Below are positions 9,163-18,149 of a DNA stretch of 64,000 nucleotides, in pieces. Source of the stretch: Vreelandella lionensis (GTDB taxonomy: Bacteria; Pseudomonadota; Gammaproteobacteria; Pseudomonadales; Halomonadaceae); assembly GCF_002087295.1 (NCBI RefSeq), contig NZ_MWVI01000099.1, positions 159,658 through 223,657 on the forward strand. The letters run 5' to 3'. Numbering within the stretch: position 1 is the stretch's first letter; every line of letters begins with the position of its first letter. Under the pieces are notes generated by a model. That model saw only the letters and a program-made list of their open reading frames with translations. It was not told the origin of the DNA and ran no database searches. The position numbers were made by a program, and so were the translations under genes.

Positions 9163-9957
9163 TTACTCTTCGGTCCAGCCCGGTACCGCTGCACCTTTGA
9201 ACAGCTCTTCGGCTTTTTCAATGACTTCGTCACGCTGGTAGGCGTCTACCAGTTGGCGAATCTCTTCACGCTCTTCATCGCCACCACGCACGGCAATCAG
9301 GTTCACATAAGGAGACTCTGGGCCTTCTTTGATCAGCGCGTCGTCAAGGCTTAAGCCAGCCGGCTGGGCAAAAGTGTTGTTGATGAAAGCCATGTCCACG
9401 TCGGGAAGGACGCGGGGAAGCTGGGCGGCTTCGATTTCGCGGAAGCGGAAGTCACGCGGGTTTTCGGCGATATCAATCGGCGTCGCTTCCAGGAAGGTCG
9501 GATCGTTTAGGGTGATCAGGCCTTCATTGTGCATCAGAATCAGCGCACGACCTTCGTTAGAAGGGTCGTTGGGCAGCGCGATTTGCGCGCCGTCCGGCAG
9601 CTCATCAATGCTGTCGTACTTTTCAGAGTAAGCGCCGATGGGATACACGAAGGTGTAACCGGCAATGGCAAAGTCGTAGCCGCGGTCATTCACCATCGCC
9701 TGCATGTAGGGCTCGTGCTGGTAGGCGTTGGCATCCAGGCTGCCATCGGCCAGTGCGGCATTCGGCGTTACGTAGTCAGTGAACTCGATGATTTCGACGT
9801 TCAGGTCGTACTCTTCTTTGGCAATGCGAGCGGCGACTTCCATCACTTCGGTTTCAGGACCAGCTACGGTGCCCATTTTAATGGTACGGGTTTCCGCATT
9901 GGCAACGTTGATGGCAAGTGCAAGCGCGGTCAGGCTGCCGATAATGACTTTTTGCAT
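9163..9957 (-). CDS. metQ: MetQ/NlpA family methionine-binding periplasmic protein
   Basis: Substrate-binding component of the D/L-methionine ABC importer. It has 264 residues with a Sec signal peptide of about 21 residues ending VANA; no lipobox cysteine is seen, so unlike E. coli MetQ it appears to be a soluble periplasmic protein. Family features: TIKMGTVAGPE, VTPNAALADGSLDANAYQHEPYM-type region (ligand contacts), LPNDPSNEGRAL and INNTFA. A GGAGT site precedes the ATG. Third gene of the metN-metI-metQ operon, 113 bases after metI. Expected to be repressed when SAM is abundant, through the upstream riboswitch. Confidence 0.93.
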   Translation of the reverse strand: MQKVIIGSLTALALAINVANAETRTIKMGTVAGPETEVMEVAARIAKEEYDLNVEIIEFTDYVTPNAALADGSLDANAYQHEPYMQAMVNDRGYDFAIAGYTFVYPIGAYSEKYDSIDELPDGAQIALPNDPSNEGRALILMHNEGLITLNDPTFLEATPIDIAENPRDFRFREIEAAQLPRVLPDVDMAFINNTFAQPAGLSLDDALIKEGPESPYVNLIAVRGGDEEREEIRQLVDAYQRDEVIEKAEELFKGAAVPGWTEE

Positions 9958-10070
9958 GGCGTTACTCCAGTGTCGTTATGCATCGTGGTGCAATGATGAG
10001 GGAATAAGAAACGCAAGTCTAATGCGTTTTTGTTATATTTGGCTATGTTGATGAAAGGCGCTGGCTATGA

Positions 10071-10724
10071 CTATTTACGGTCGCTTTTGCGCACTAAATA
10101 GTCGCCTAGGCTTTGGAACCCTTGTACCAGCACCACTAGAATCACCACAGTGATTAGCATGCTGGGTGGTTTGAAGCGGTTGTAGCCATAGCGAATGCCA
10201 AGGTCGCCAAGGCCGCCGCCGCCTACTGCGCCTGCCATGGCTGAGTAGCTCACCAGAGTGACGAGCGTAATGGTGAGGCCAGTAATAATGCCGCCGCGAG
10301 CTTCGGGAATCAGCACCTTGGTAATAATTTGCCAAGGCGTCGCACCCATGGATTGTGCCGATTCAATTAACCCTGGAGAAATCTCGTTGAGCGCGCCTTC
10401 AATGAGGCGAGCCACAAACGGAATTGCCGCAATGGTCAGCGGTACGGAGGCGGCGTTGATGCCGATAGACGTACCTACCAGCATGCGGGTGAAGGGGATG
10501 ATGGCCACCATCAAAATGATGAAGGGAATTGAGCGGCCAATATTGGTAATGATACCCAACACTGGGTTAAGCACCGGCATCGCCAGAATTTGCCGCGGGC
10601 GGGTGACATAAAGCATTACGCCCAGCGGCAGGCCAAGCAGTGTAGCGATGACGCCGGACACTGCCACCATATAAAGGGTATCCAGCGTGGCCTGTAAAAT
10701 AAGATCAAACATTGCGCTGGACAT
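10071..10724 (-). CDS. metI: Methionine ABC transporter permease MetI
   Basis: Inner-membrane permease of 217 residues, the same length as E. coli MetI, with five hydrophobic segments. The EAA-type cytoplasmic loop that docks on MetN is visible as ESAQSMGATPWQIITKVLIPEA near residues 120-142. GGAGG lies nine bases before the chosen ATG. The start overlaps metN by 20 bases, indicating coupled translation. Confidence 0.95.
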   Translation of the reverse strand: MSSAMFDLILQATLDTLYMVAVSGVIATLLGLPLGVMLYVTRPRQILAMPVLNPVLGIITNIGRSIPFIILMVAIIPFTRMLVGTSIGINAASVPLTIAAIPFVARLIEGALNEISPGLIESAQSMGATPWQIITKVLIPEARGGIITGLTITLVTLVSYSAMAGAVGGGGLGDLGIRYGYNRFKPPSMLITVVILVVLVQGFQSLGDYLVRKSDRK

Positions 10725-11748
10725 GGCCGAGTACCTCCACCTGTAGTTGATGCGCTTCTAAATAGGACATGGCTTGCTGGGTTTGCTCATGGCTGCCCAG
10801 TAATTCGGCAATCATTAGGCCAAGCGTGCGGTCCTGAATGGACTCGACTTTGGCCTGCAAAATGCTGACATCGACGCTGCACTCACGCGCCAAGCGAGAA
10901 ATGAGCGGCGTGGAGACAGCATCGCCTGAGAAAGTCAGCCGTACCACCGGATGTGTATGTTCGCTGGGGCTCTCTTCCAGGCGTTCCAAAAGCTCTTTGG
11001 GAGGACTGAGCTGTAGAAAGTCGATCAAAAAGTCGCGGCCAAGCTGGGTGGCTGGCGCAGTAAAGAAGTCGCCGACTTCCGCGTCTTCTACCAGCTTGCC
11101 GTCAGAGATCAGACTTACCCGATGGCAAATCGATTTCACCACTTCCATTTCGTGGGTAATCAGCAGAATGGTAATCCCCAACTGATGGTTGATATCCCTG
11201 AGGAGTTCAAGGATTGAACTGGTCGTTTGCGGGTCGAGGGCTGAAGTCGCTTCGTCGCATAGCAGCACGTTGGGCTTGCTGGCCAGGGCGCGGGCAATGG
11301 CCACGCGCTGTTTTTGGCCGCCGGAAAGCTGGGCAGGGTACTGCTTCGCTTTATCGGCTAAGCCCACCATCTCCAATAGCGGCAGAACACGATTTTTGAT
11401 AGCGCTGCGCTTTTCGCCCATCAGCTCCAGGGGAAGGGCGACATTATCAAACACGGTCCGCGTGGTGAGCAGGTTAAAGTGCTGAAAAATCATACCAATA
11501 CGATGGCGAGCATGGTTGAGCTCACGACGGCGCAGACCGGTCATTTCTTGACCATCCACCAAAACGCTACCGCTAGTGGGGCGTTCTAGCAGATTGACGC
11601 AGCGAATGAGCGTCGATTTGCCCGCACCGGACAGACCAATCACGCCGTGTATAGTGCCTTTGGGAATCGTTAAATTAACATTCTGAAGAGCATGGACGGC
11701 GCTGTCGCCGCTGCCATAGGTTTTACTAACGTTGCTAAGTTCAATCAT
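10705..11748 (-). CDS. metN: Methionine ABC transporter ATP-binding protein MetN
   Basis: 347 residues. The N-terminal ABC domain has Walker A GLSGAGKST, Q-loop FQHFNLL, signature LSGGQKQR, Walker B VLLCDEATSALDP and the switch HEMEV. The last ~90 residues form the NIL (ACT-like) regulatory domain that binds methionine and inhibits transport when the cell is replete. The start MIELSNVSKTYG matches E. coli MetN; an in-frame extension upstream runs into the terminator hairpin and is rejected. First gene of the operon, downstream of the SAM-II aptamer. Confidence 0.95.
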   Translation of the reverse strand: MIELSNVSKTYGSGDSAVHALQNVNLTIPKGTIHGVIGLSGAGKSTLIRCVNLLERPTSGSVLVDGQEMTGLRRRELNHARHRIGMIFQHFNLLTTRTVFDNVALPLELMGEKRSAIKNRVLPLLEMVGLADKAKQYPAQLSGGQKQRVAIARALASKPNVLLCDEATSALDPQTTSSILELLRDINHQLGITILLITHEMEVVKSICHRVSLISDGKLVEDAEVGDFFTAPATQLGRDFLIDFLQLSPPKELLERLEESPSEHTHPVVRLTFSGDAVSTPLISRLARECSVDVSILQAKVESIQDRTLGLMIAELLGSHEQTQQAMSYLEAHQLQVEVLGHVQRNV

Positions 11749-11810
11749 AGCGTCTGCCTTAATGGTAGGCCGAAGACGGAGTGCGAGGGAGCAAGCGTAG
11801 GGCGGGGAAC

Positions 11811-11837
11811 AAAAAAAGGCCACCCTTGCGGGTGGCC
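11811..11837 (-). terminator. Riboswitch-associated intrinsic terminator in the metN leader
   Basis: On the minus strand: GGCCACCC-GCAA-GGGTGGCC followed by seven T residues, a textbook terminator. It begins 14 bases after the SAM-II aptamer and lies 63 bases before the metN ATG, so it would attenuate metNIQ unless prevented. The 5' arm contains CACCC, complementary to the GGGTG at the aptamer 3' end. Confidence 0.85.
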
Positions 11838-11851
11838 ATCAACGCTGGACA

Positions 11852-11922
11852 CACCCTTTTAGCTGCACTTCACCCCGCCAAAGGCCAGGTGGACGCCCGC
11901 AATCTGGGTACAAATCGGCGTC
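11852..11922 (-). promoter_or_regulatory. SAM-II-type (SAM-alpha) riboswitch aptamer upstream of metNIQ
   Basis: Reading the minus strand, P1 is GACGCC / GGCGTC. It encloses GATTTGTACCCAGATTGC, matching the SAM-II L1 core (GAUUU...ACC...AUUGC). The 3' part is GTGCAGCTAAAAGGG, matching the invariant GCUAAA-AGGG strand. ACCC in L1 can pair with GGGT at the 3' end to form the P2 pseudoknot. Compared with the minimal metX aptamer, the P1-to-3' junction carries an extra hairpin of about 20 bases (CACC...GGTG). The position between a good promoter and metN fits feedback control of methionine uptake by SAM. Confidence 0.82.
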
Positions 11923-11939
11923 ATTACATTTGCGGCGAA

Positions 11940-11968
11940 AGTCTAAAGAGTGGCGAATGGGTTGTCAA
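11940..11968 (-). promoter_or_regulatory. Sigma70 promoter of the metNIQ operon
   Basis: On the minus strand TTGACA (-35) and TAGACT (-10) are separated by exactly 17 bases. The expected start of transcription is about ten bases before the P1 stem of the SAM-II aptamer, so the whole aptamer would be in the leader. Confidence 0.8.
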
Positions 11969-12209
11969 TTAAATCCGTTCTATTTCATGTTTTTGAGTTC
12001 ATATACAGGTTTATTTTCTTTTTTATTGGTAATGTTTGGTTTTTGTTGCTGTTTTGGGGTGATTGAACTGCTTGCTAACAGCAAAAAAGCCATGATCAAT
12101 AGGCGTCTGCTAACCACTCGCTGCACAAGGTTGGGTCATTAGTAGTAAGCTTGCGCGAGTTTTTATGGTCTACGCCATCCTACTAACCTGAGATTGAAAG
12201 GAAGGGCCA

Positions 12210-12836
12210 ATGTTTACTGGCATTGTTCAAGGTATCGCAGAGGTCGTTGAGGTGCATGAACTAGAGGAGTTCCGCACCCATGTGGTTGCTCTGCCAGAGA
12301 GTATGCGTAGCGGGTTAGAGATTGGTGCATCAGTGGCACATAACGGCGTTTGCCTGACGGTAACGGCGATAGATGGTGAGCGCGTTAGCTTTGACCTGAT
12401 GCGCGAAACGCTGAGATTGACCAATCTTGGTGCAATTACGCCAGGCCAATGCGTCAATATAGAGCGCGCAGCTCGTTTTGGGGATGAAATTGGCGGGCAC
12501 TCCATGTCAGGCCACATTATTTGTATGGCGAAGGGAGTGGCTATTGAAGAAGCTCCTAATAACCGTCGGCTCTGGTTTGCGTTGTCTGATAAAGCGGCCA
12601 AGTTTGTGTTTGAAAAAGGCTATATTGGCGTCGACGGTATCAGCCTCACCGTTGGCGATGTACGCCCATCTGCCGATGGGGTAGGGGTGGAGTTCAGTGT
12701 TAATCTCATCCCTGAAACATTGTCACGCACGATGTTAGGTAGCCGTTTGATGAATGACTGGGTCAATATTGAAATTGACACGCAGACTCAAGTGATTGTT
12801 GAGACAGTGGAGCGGGTTCTGGCGAGCCGCCAATAG
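12210..12836 (+). CDS. ribE: Riboflavin synthase alpha chain
   Basis: Dismutates two 6,7-dimethyl-8-ribityllumazines to riboflavin. The 208-residue product is two tandem lumazine-binding barrels. The first begins MFTGIVQG and has SVAHNGVCLTVT and FDLMRETLR. The second begins near residue 98 with GGHSMSGHI and has GYIGVDGISLTV and NLIPETLSRT. GGAAGGG precedes the ATG. It stands alone here, not with other rib genes. The 240 bases before it, beyond the metN promoter, are AT-rich; I see no FMN riboswitch there. Confidence 0.96.
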   Translation: MFTGIVQGIAEVVEVHELEEFRTHVVALPESMRSGLEIGASVAHNGVCLTVTAIDGERVSFDLMRETLRLTNLGAITPGQCVNIERAARFGDEIGGHSMSGHIICMAKGVAIEEAPNNRRLWFALSDKAAKFVFEKGYIGVDGISLTVGDVRPSADGVGVEFSVNLIPETLSRTMLGSRLMNDWVNIEIDTQTQVIVETVERVLASRQ

Positions 12837-12929
12837 TGGAAAATCTTGGCTCTTTGTTGACCAATCGGTTAGCTCATGGCCTGAAGTTTGCTAAATAAAT
12901 TAGGTATGAGGCTTCTCCTCAACTTAGCC

Positions 12930-12986
12930 AGCCGCACTTGAGGTGCTCGCATCGCGTGGTGCCTTTCGGTAGTATGTGCGGCTTTT
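12930..12986 (+). terminator. Long-loop hairpin, possible terminator between ribE and the purine permease
   Basis: AGCCGCAC pairs with GTGCGGCT 38 bases later and is followed by TTTCT. Inside is a second partial pairing (GGTGC / GTGCC region). It could be the ribE terminator or part of the permease leader; I do not recognise a purine riboswitch in it. Confidence 0.4.
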
Positions 12987-13034
12987 CTCGCATCAAGGGA
13001 CGCATTCAGCGTAAGCGCGAAGGATAAAAACTAA

Positions 13035-14333
13035 ATGAAATCACTGGACAACTACTTCAAGCTCACAGAGCAGAAGACCAATGTAAAAACGGAAGTGATC
13101 GCCGGGATTACAACGTTTCTTACCATGGCGTATATCATCTTCGTTAACCCAAGCATTCTCTCGGAAGCGGGAATGGATTACGGCGCTGTGTTCGTAGCCA
13201 CCTGTTTGGCCGCGGCGATTGGCTGTTTCGTGATGGGCCTATGGGCCAATTATCCGATCGCTCAAGCGCCGGGTATGGGGTTGAATGCCTTCTTTACCTA
13301 CGGCGTGGTGCTCGGTATGGGCTACACCTGGGAAGCGGCGTTAGGGGCCGTCTTCTTCTCTGGTTTGACCTTTTTCCTGCTGAGTATTTTTAAAATTCGC
13401 GAATGGATCATTAATTCTATTCCGCTCTCTTTACGTTTGGGCATCGCGGCGGGTATCGGCCTTTTCCTGGCAATGATTTCACTGAAGAATGCCGGTATTG
13501 TCGTGGCAAACCCGGCAACCTTTGTTGCCCTTGGTGACCTATCAGAGCCTGCGCCGCTTTACGCGCTGCTGGGCTTCTTCGTGATTACCGCATTGGCTTA
13601 CCTGCGTGTTACTGGCGCCGTTATGATCGGCATTATTGGTGTCACTGTGCTGGCCATGGTGCTGGGTCACAATCAGTATGGTGGCATTATGTCGATGCCT
13701 CCTTCGATTGCACCGACGTTCATGGCGATGGATCTGGTGGGCGCGCTAGATGTAGCCATGCTCAGCGTTATCTTCGCTTTTTTGTTTGTCGATCTGTTTG
13801 ATACGTCCGGTACGCTGGTAGGTGTTGCTCACCGTGGCCAACTATTGGATGAAGACGGCAAGCTGCCGCGTATTGGTCGTGCCATGATGGCAGGTAGTAC
13901 CGCTTCGATGGCTGGCGCCGCGCTGGGTACCTCCACCACGACCAGCTATATCGAATCAACCGCAGGTATTGTATCTGGTGGGCGTACTGGCTTAACGGCC
14001 GTAGTGGTGGGCGTACTGTTCTTGATCAGCCTATTTTTCGCGCCGCTGGCAGGTTCTATTCCGGCTTATGCAACGGCGGGTGCGCTACTGTATGTAGCGG
14101 TACTGATGGCGGGTAGTCTTGCACATGCGAATTGGGAAGATCCCACCGATGCTGCCCCGGTACTCATTGCTGCTCTGGCCATGCCGCTGACCTTCTCTAT
14201 TGCCGAAGGCATCGCGCTGGGCTTTATCAGCTATGTAGCGATTAAGACGCTGTCGGGCCGTTTTGAAGATCTGAACCCGGCAGTGGTTGTACTGGCGCTG
14301 CTATTTGCGGCGAAATTTTTATCCCTGGGTTAA
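13035..14333 (+). CDS. NCS2/AzgA-family purine (adenine, guanine or hypoxanthine) permease
   Basis: Proton-coupled nucleobase transporter of the inner membrane, 432 residues with about 13-14 hydrophobic segments. AzgA-branch hallmarks: TEVIAGITTFLTMAYIIFVNP at residues ~20-40, ANYPIAQAPGMGLNAFF near 73-89 (binding-site helix), FLFVDLFDTSGTL near 250-262 and GTSTTTSYIESTAG near 298-311. The family includes E. coli GhxP/GhxQ (guanine and hypoxanthine) and PurP/AdeQ (adenine), and I cannot separate the substrate by eye. The neighbour apt favours adenine, while gpt favours guanine. Confidence 0.9.
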   Translation: MKSLDNYFKLTEQKTNVKTEVIAGITTFLTMAYIIFVNPSILSEAGMDYGAVFVATCLAAAIGCFVMGLWANYPIAQAPGMGLNAFFTYGVVLGMGYTWEAALGAVFFSGLTFFLLSIFKIREWIINSIPLSLRLGIAAGIGLFLAMISLKNAGIVVANPATFVALGDLSEPAPLYALLGFFVITALAYLRVTGAVMIGIIGVTVLAMVLGHNQYGGIMSMPPSIAPTFMAMDLVGALDVAMLSVIFAFLFVDLFDTSGTLVGVAHRGQLLDEDGKLPRIGRAMMAGSTASMAGAALGTSTTTSYIESTAGIVSGGRTGLTAVVVGVLFLISLFFAPLAGSIPAYATAGALLYVAVLMAGSLAHANWEDPTDAAPVLIAALAMPLTFSIAEGIALGFISYVAIKTLSGRFEDLNPAVVVLALLFAAKFLSLG

Positions 14334-14367
14334 TTACCCGACCTTTGACTAATCAATGAGAGACGCG

Positions 14368-14913
14368 ATGAGCATCTACGGCGATTACATTAAGTCGGTT
14401 ATTCGCACGGTTCCTGACTGGCCAGAGCAGGGGGCGAACTTTCGTGACATTACCCCACTGCTGCAGAACAGCGCTGCCTTTCGTAAGCTGATTGATAGCT
14501 TCGTGCACCGCTACCAGGAAATGAACTTGGATGCCATCGCGGCCATTGACGCCCGTGGCTTTATTATCGGTGCGCCGCTGGCGTATGAGTTGGGCTGCAG
14601 CTTTGTGCCGGTGCGCAAAAAAGGCAAGCTTCCGTTTAAAACCGTCAGCGAAACCTACACGCTGGAGTATGGCCATTCAGAAGTAGAGCTGCATGCTGAT
14701 GCGTTCCAGGAAGGCGACCGGATCCTGTTAATGGACGACTTGATTGCCACTGGTGGCACGATGCTCGCAGCCGCGAATTTGATTCAGCGCTGCGGTGGGC
14801 AGGTGGTGGAAACAGCCACTATCATTGATCTACCTGAGCTGGGTGGTTCTCAGAAAATTCGCGATGCGGGCTATAGCGTATTCGCGGTCTGTTCCTTTAA
14901 CGAAGACGAGTAA
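14368..14913 (+). CDS. apt: Adenine phosphoribosyltransferase
   Basis: Makes AMP from adenine and PRPP. 181 residues from the ATG at 14368, which has GAGAG seven bases upstream; an earlier in-frame ATG at 14356 has no ribosome site. Type I PRTase motifs: [27 protein letters not shown] and the PRPP loop [13 protein letters not shown] near residues 119-131. It lies between the AzgA permease and gpt in a salvage cluster and probably shares their transcript. Confidence 0.96.
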   Translation: MSIYGDYIKSVIRTVPDWPEQGANFRDITPLLQNSAAFRKLIDSFVHRYQEMNLDAIAAIDARGFIIGAPLAYELGCSFVPVRKKGKLPFKTVSETYTLEYGHSEVELHADAFQEGDRILLMDDLIATGGTMLAAANLIQRCGGQVVETATIIDLPELGGSQKIRDAGYSVFAVCSFNEDE

Positions 14914-14919
14914 CTCCCC

Positions 14920-15399
14920 ATGAGCAGCGAACGCTACCATCAACATTTCACCGTCTCTTAGGACCAAATTCACCGCGACGTGCGCCAACTTTGCCATCTT
15001 TTAATCGAACGTGATTTTAAGGGCATTGTGGCGATTACTCGCGGCGGCTTGATTCCGGCTGCGCTGATTGCTCGCGAACTGAATATCCGTTTGATTGATA
15101 CCGTGTGCATCAAAAGTTACGACTATATGGATCAAGGTGGTCTGGATATTATGAAAGGGGTGGATCACGACGGTGACGGCTGGCTGCTGGTTGATGACCT
15201 CGTCGATACGGGAAAAACTGCACGCGCCGTACGCGAAATGCTCCCAAAAGCGCACTTTGTCACGATTTACGCTAAGCCAGAGGGTCGCCCTTTGGTGGAT
15301 CAATACCTGACCGAAGTGGCTCAGCAGTGCTGGATTCAGTTCCCTTGGGATATGGGCATTGCCTACGTAGAGCCTCTCGCTGACCAAATGAAGAAGTAA
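14920..15399 (+). CDS. gpt: Xanthine-guanine phosphoribosyltransferase, codon 14 reads TAG
   Basis: Converts guanine and xanthine (and weakly hypoxanthine) to nucleotides. The body matches E. coli Gpt: [19 protein letters not shown], the DTVCIKSYD loop, PRPP site [13 protein letters not shown] and the terminal PWDMGIAYV. The natural start is ATG at 14920 ([13 protein letters not shown]), six bases after apt, but codon 14 is TAG where E. coli Gpt has Trp (VTWDML). A single G-to-A change in TGG explains it. A start downstream of the stop would lose the first helix. Repaired length is 159 residues. Confidence 0.9.
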
Positions 15400-15400
15400 T

Positions 15401-16084
15401 ATGGCTAACCCGCTACCTGAAGACTGGAGCCAGTGGCTGGGGCAGGATTTTCAGGCTGACTATATGTCCGCCCTGAAAGCATTTTTGGCCGCAGAGAAAG
15501 CGGCTAAGAAAGTGATCTACCCTCACTCCTCAAACTGGTTTCGCGCCTTTGAATTAACGCCGCTCTCCTCGGTGAAAGTGGTAATTCTAGGGCAGGATCC
15601 TTACCACGGGCCTAATCAGGCCCATGGGCTCTGTTTTTCGGTACAGCCGGGCGTGCAAGTGCCGCCGTCGCTGGTCAATATCTACAAAGAGTTGGCAAGC
15701 GATGTCGGTTTTACCCCAGTGCGTCATGGCTTTTTAGAGTCGTGGGCGAAGCAGGGGGTGCTGCTGCTGAATACAGCGCTTACCGTTGAACAGGGCAACG
15801 CCGCGTCGCATCGGGGAAAAGGTTGGGAGCATTTTACCGACCGGGCTATTGAAACCGTTAGCCAACACGCCGGACCCTGCGTCTTTCTGCTGTGGGGCAG
15901 TCATGCTCGCCAGAAAAAAGCGCTCATCGATACCTCTCGCCATTTGGTGCTTGAGTCACCACACCCGTCGCCCCTGTCGGCGCACCGTGGTTTCTTTGGT
16001 AATCACCACTTTTCGCGGGCGAATCAATTCTTGCAGGAGCAAGGGCGGACGCCAATTGAGTGGCAATTGCCCGAAACCCCTTAA
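15401..16084 (+). CDS. ung: Uracil-DNA glycosylase (family 1)
   Basis: Removes uracil from DNA in base-excision repair. 227 residues, normal for Ung. The catalytic water-activating loop GQDPYHG is near residues 64-70, the uracil-binding LLLNTALTV near 125-133, and the DNA-intercalating [13 protein letters not shown] near 187-199. The start follows the gpt stop by one base, so it is probably translated from the same message. A repair enzyme inside a nucleobase salvage operon is a plausible functional link, since both deal with uracil. Confidence 0.97.
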   Translation: MANPLPEDWSQWLGQDFQADYMSALKAFLAAEKAAKKVIYPHSSNWFRAFELTPLSSVKVVILGQDPYHGPNQAHGLCFSVQPGVQVPPSLVNIYKELASDVGFTPVRHGFLESWAKQGVLLLNTALTVEQGNAASHRGKGWEHFTDRAIETVSQHAGPCVFLLWGSHARQKKALIDTSRHLVLESPHPSPLSAHRGFFGNHHFSRANQFLQEQGRTPIEWQLPETP

Positions 16085-16181
16085 CCTGATGGTCAGTTGC
16101 GGGTAGAATGGCGCGCAATTTTGTAAGCATGTCGATGCGACCTAGGTCGCCATCCTGAATCCCCTGCAGTGAGGAAGTCCC

Positions 16182-16810
16182 ATGAGTGTCTACGCCATTA
16201 ACCATCCGCTTGTTCAACATAAGCTGGGATTGATGCGCGAAGCTGATTTGAGCACTAAGAGCTTTCGTGAACTGGCAGGTGAAGTGGCTAAGCTTTTGAC
16301 CTATGAAGCAACCAAAGGTCTGGAGCTGGAAGACCATGAGATTCAAGGTTGGAACGGCGAGCCCATTGCGACCCGTCGTTTGAAAGGTAAGAAAGTCACT
16401 ATCGTGCCGATCCTGCGTGCCGGGCTAGGCATGTTGGAGGGCGTAACGGATTTAATCCCTAGCGCACGGGTAAGCGTTGTTGGTCTTTACCGGGATGAAG
16501 AGACGCTTCAACCGGTACCTTACTTCGCTAAATTCGCAACGACATCGAAGAGCGCATGGCGATTGTGATTGATCCGATGCTGGCGACTGGTGGTTCGATG
16601 GTGGCCACGTTGGATATGCTGCGTGAGCGTGGCTGTGAACATATGAAAGTGATTGTCTTAGTTGCTGCCCCTGAAGGGATTAAACGGGTGCAAGATGCTT
16701 ATCCTGATGTAGAGATTTACACGGCGTCGGTAGATGACCGACTCGATGAGAATGGCTACATCGTCCCCGGCTTGGGAGATGCCGGCGATAAGATTTTCGG
16801 AACGCGTTAA
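16182..16810 (+). CDS. upp: Uracil phosphoribosyltransferase (frame broken by one missing base)
   Basis: Makes UMP from uracil and PRPP. The N-terminal half has [28 protein letters not shown] and the flexible-loop [13 protein letters not shown]. The frame breaks after FAK near base 16533: one base is missing in AAATT-CGC, and adding it gives [22 protein letters not shown], the PRPP loop. The end [13 protein letters not shown] is exactly that of Upp. Repaired length is 209 residues (E. coli 208). GAGGAAG precedes the ATG. A terminator follows. Confidence 0.94.
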
Positions 16811-16826
16811 GCGCTCCGCCTCAAAA

Positions 16827-16860
16827 GGCCCCTTACGCTTCGCGTTGGGGGCATTTTTTT
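16827..16860 (+). terminator. Intrinsic terminator after upp
   Basis: Stem GGCCCC-TTA-CGC / GCG-TT-GGGGGC around a TTC loop, followed by A and seven T residues. Located 17 bases past the upp stop, between upp and uraA. Confidence 0.8.
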
Positions 16861-16898
16861 GCCTCCGTTACTAATAACCGACCCCCAGGAGTGGTGTG

Positions 16899-18127
16899 AT
16901 GACAAACAGTGCTGGTCAAGAGTCGTGGCCTAAAATGCTGCTTACCGGCGCGCAAATGCTGTTCGTGGCCTTTGGTGCGCTTGTGTTGGTTCCGCTATTA
17001 ACCGGGCTAGACCCCAGCGTGGCGCTCTTTACCGCCGGGATTGGCACGTTGGTGTTTCATAGCGTGACCAAACAAACGGTGCCGGTGTTTCTAGCTTCTT
17101 CCTTTGCATTTATTGCTCCTATTCAAGGCTCAATCGCCAGTTTTGGCGTTTCTGCCACGCTGGGTGGCCTGATGGCCGCGGGCCTTGTCTATGTTGCCAT
17201 TTCCCAGGCGGTGCGCTTGAAGGGCACCGCCTGGTTGCATCGTTTGCTGCCTGCTGTCGTGGTGGGCCCAGTGATTATGGTGATCGGTTTAGCGCTAGCG
17301 CCAGTCGCGGTCAGTATGCAACCGGTGAAACCAGCGATAATATTAGCTATGGGCAAGCTATTTTTCTCTCCATGGCCAGTCTGTTAGTAACCTTATTGCT
17401 CGCGGTGTTTGGCCGTGGGCTGCTGCGTTTAGTGCCGATTATAGGCGGCATTGCAACGGGGTATGCGTTGGCCCTGATTATGGGGGTGGTTGATTTTACT
17501 CCGGTGCGTGAAGCGGCTTGGCTCTCTATCCCCAACTTTACCGCGCCGAGTTTTCACTGGGCGGCCATCCTGTTTATGATTCCAGTGGCCATCGCTCCCG
17601 CCGTTGAGCATATTGGCGATATGGTGGCGATTGGCTCGGTGACACGTAAAAATTATCTTGAAAAACCTGGCTTGCACCGCACGTTACTGGGCGATGGCTT
17701 GGCAACGACGGCAGCAGCCCTGTTCGGTGGGCCGCCTAACACGACCTATTCAGAAGTTACCGGTGCTGTGACGCTAACCAAGGCATTCAATCCAAAATAT
17801 ATGATTGTGGCTGCCGTTATTGCCATCATCCTTGCCTTTGTTGGCAAATTGGGGGCGCTGCTGCAGACAATTCCTGGGCCGGTCATGGGTGGGATTATGA
17901 CGCTGCTATTCGGCTCTATTGCCGTAGTGGGGATGAATACCCTGGTGCGCGCAGGTCAGTCGCTTACTGCGGCACGTAACCTAGTGGTGGTGTCACTTAT
18001 TTTGGTGTTTGGTATCGGTGGTATGCAGTTTGGTGGCGGGCAATTCACTTTGCAGGGCGTTAGCTTAGCCGCTTTGGTAGGCATTGCGTTAAACTGGTTA
18101 TTGCCCGCAGAAAAAGAGGATGAGTAA
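16899..18127 (+). CDS. uraA: NCS2 uracil:proton symporter UraA (frame broken by one missing G)
   Basis: Uracil uptake permease of the inner membrane, normally paired with upp as here. The start ATG has AGGAG eight bases before it. The frame is lost after LAPVAVSM near base 17318. Adding one G gives MATGETSDNISYGQAIFLSM and joins the C-terminal half, which carries the substrate-binding signature AIAPAVEHIGD near repaired residue 230 and GGPPNTTYSEVTGA. Repaired length is 409 residues; E. coli UraA is 429. Fourteen membrane segments are expected. Confidence 0.92.
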
Positions 18128-18149
18128 CCCGTGGCGCGAATGGTGACTT

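Noticed and set aside
11749..11823. Longer start for metN (25 extra residues)
   Set aside because: It would begin inside the leader terminator hairpin and has no ribosome site; MIELSNVSKTYG is the family start.
11930..12142. Small hydrophobic plus-strand ORF between metN and ribE
   Set aside because: It overlaps the metN promoter and riboswitch region on the other strand, has no ribosome site and looks like translated AT-rich sequence.
12837..13034. Purine riboswitch before the AzgA permease
   Set aside because: The hairpin lacks the three-way junction core and conserved loop sequences of purine aptamers.
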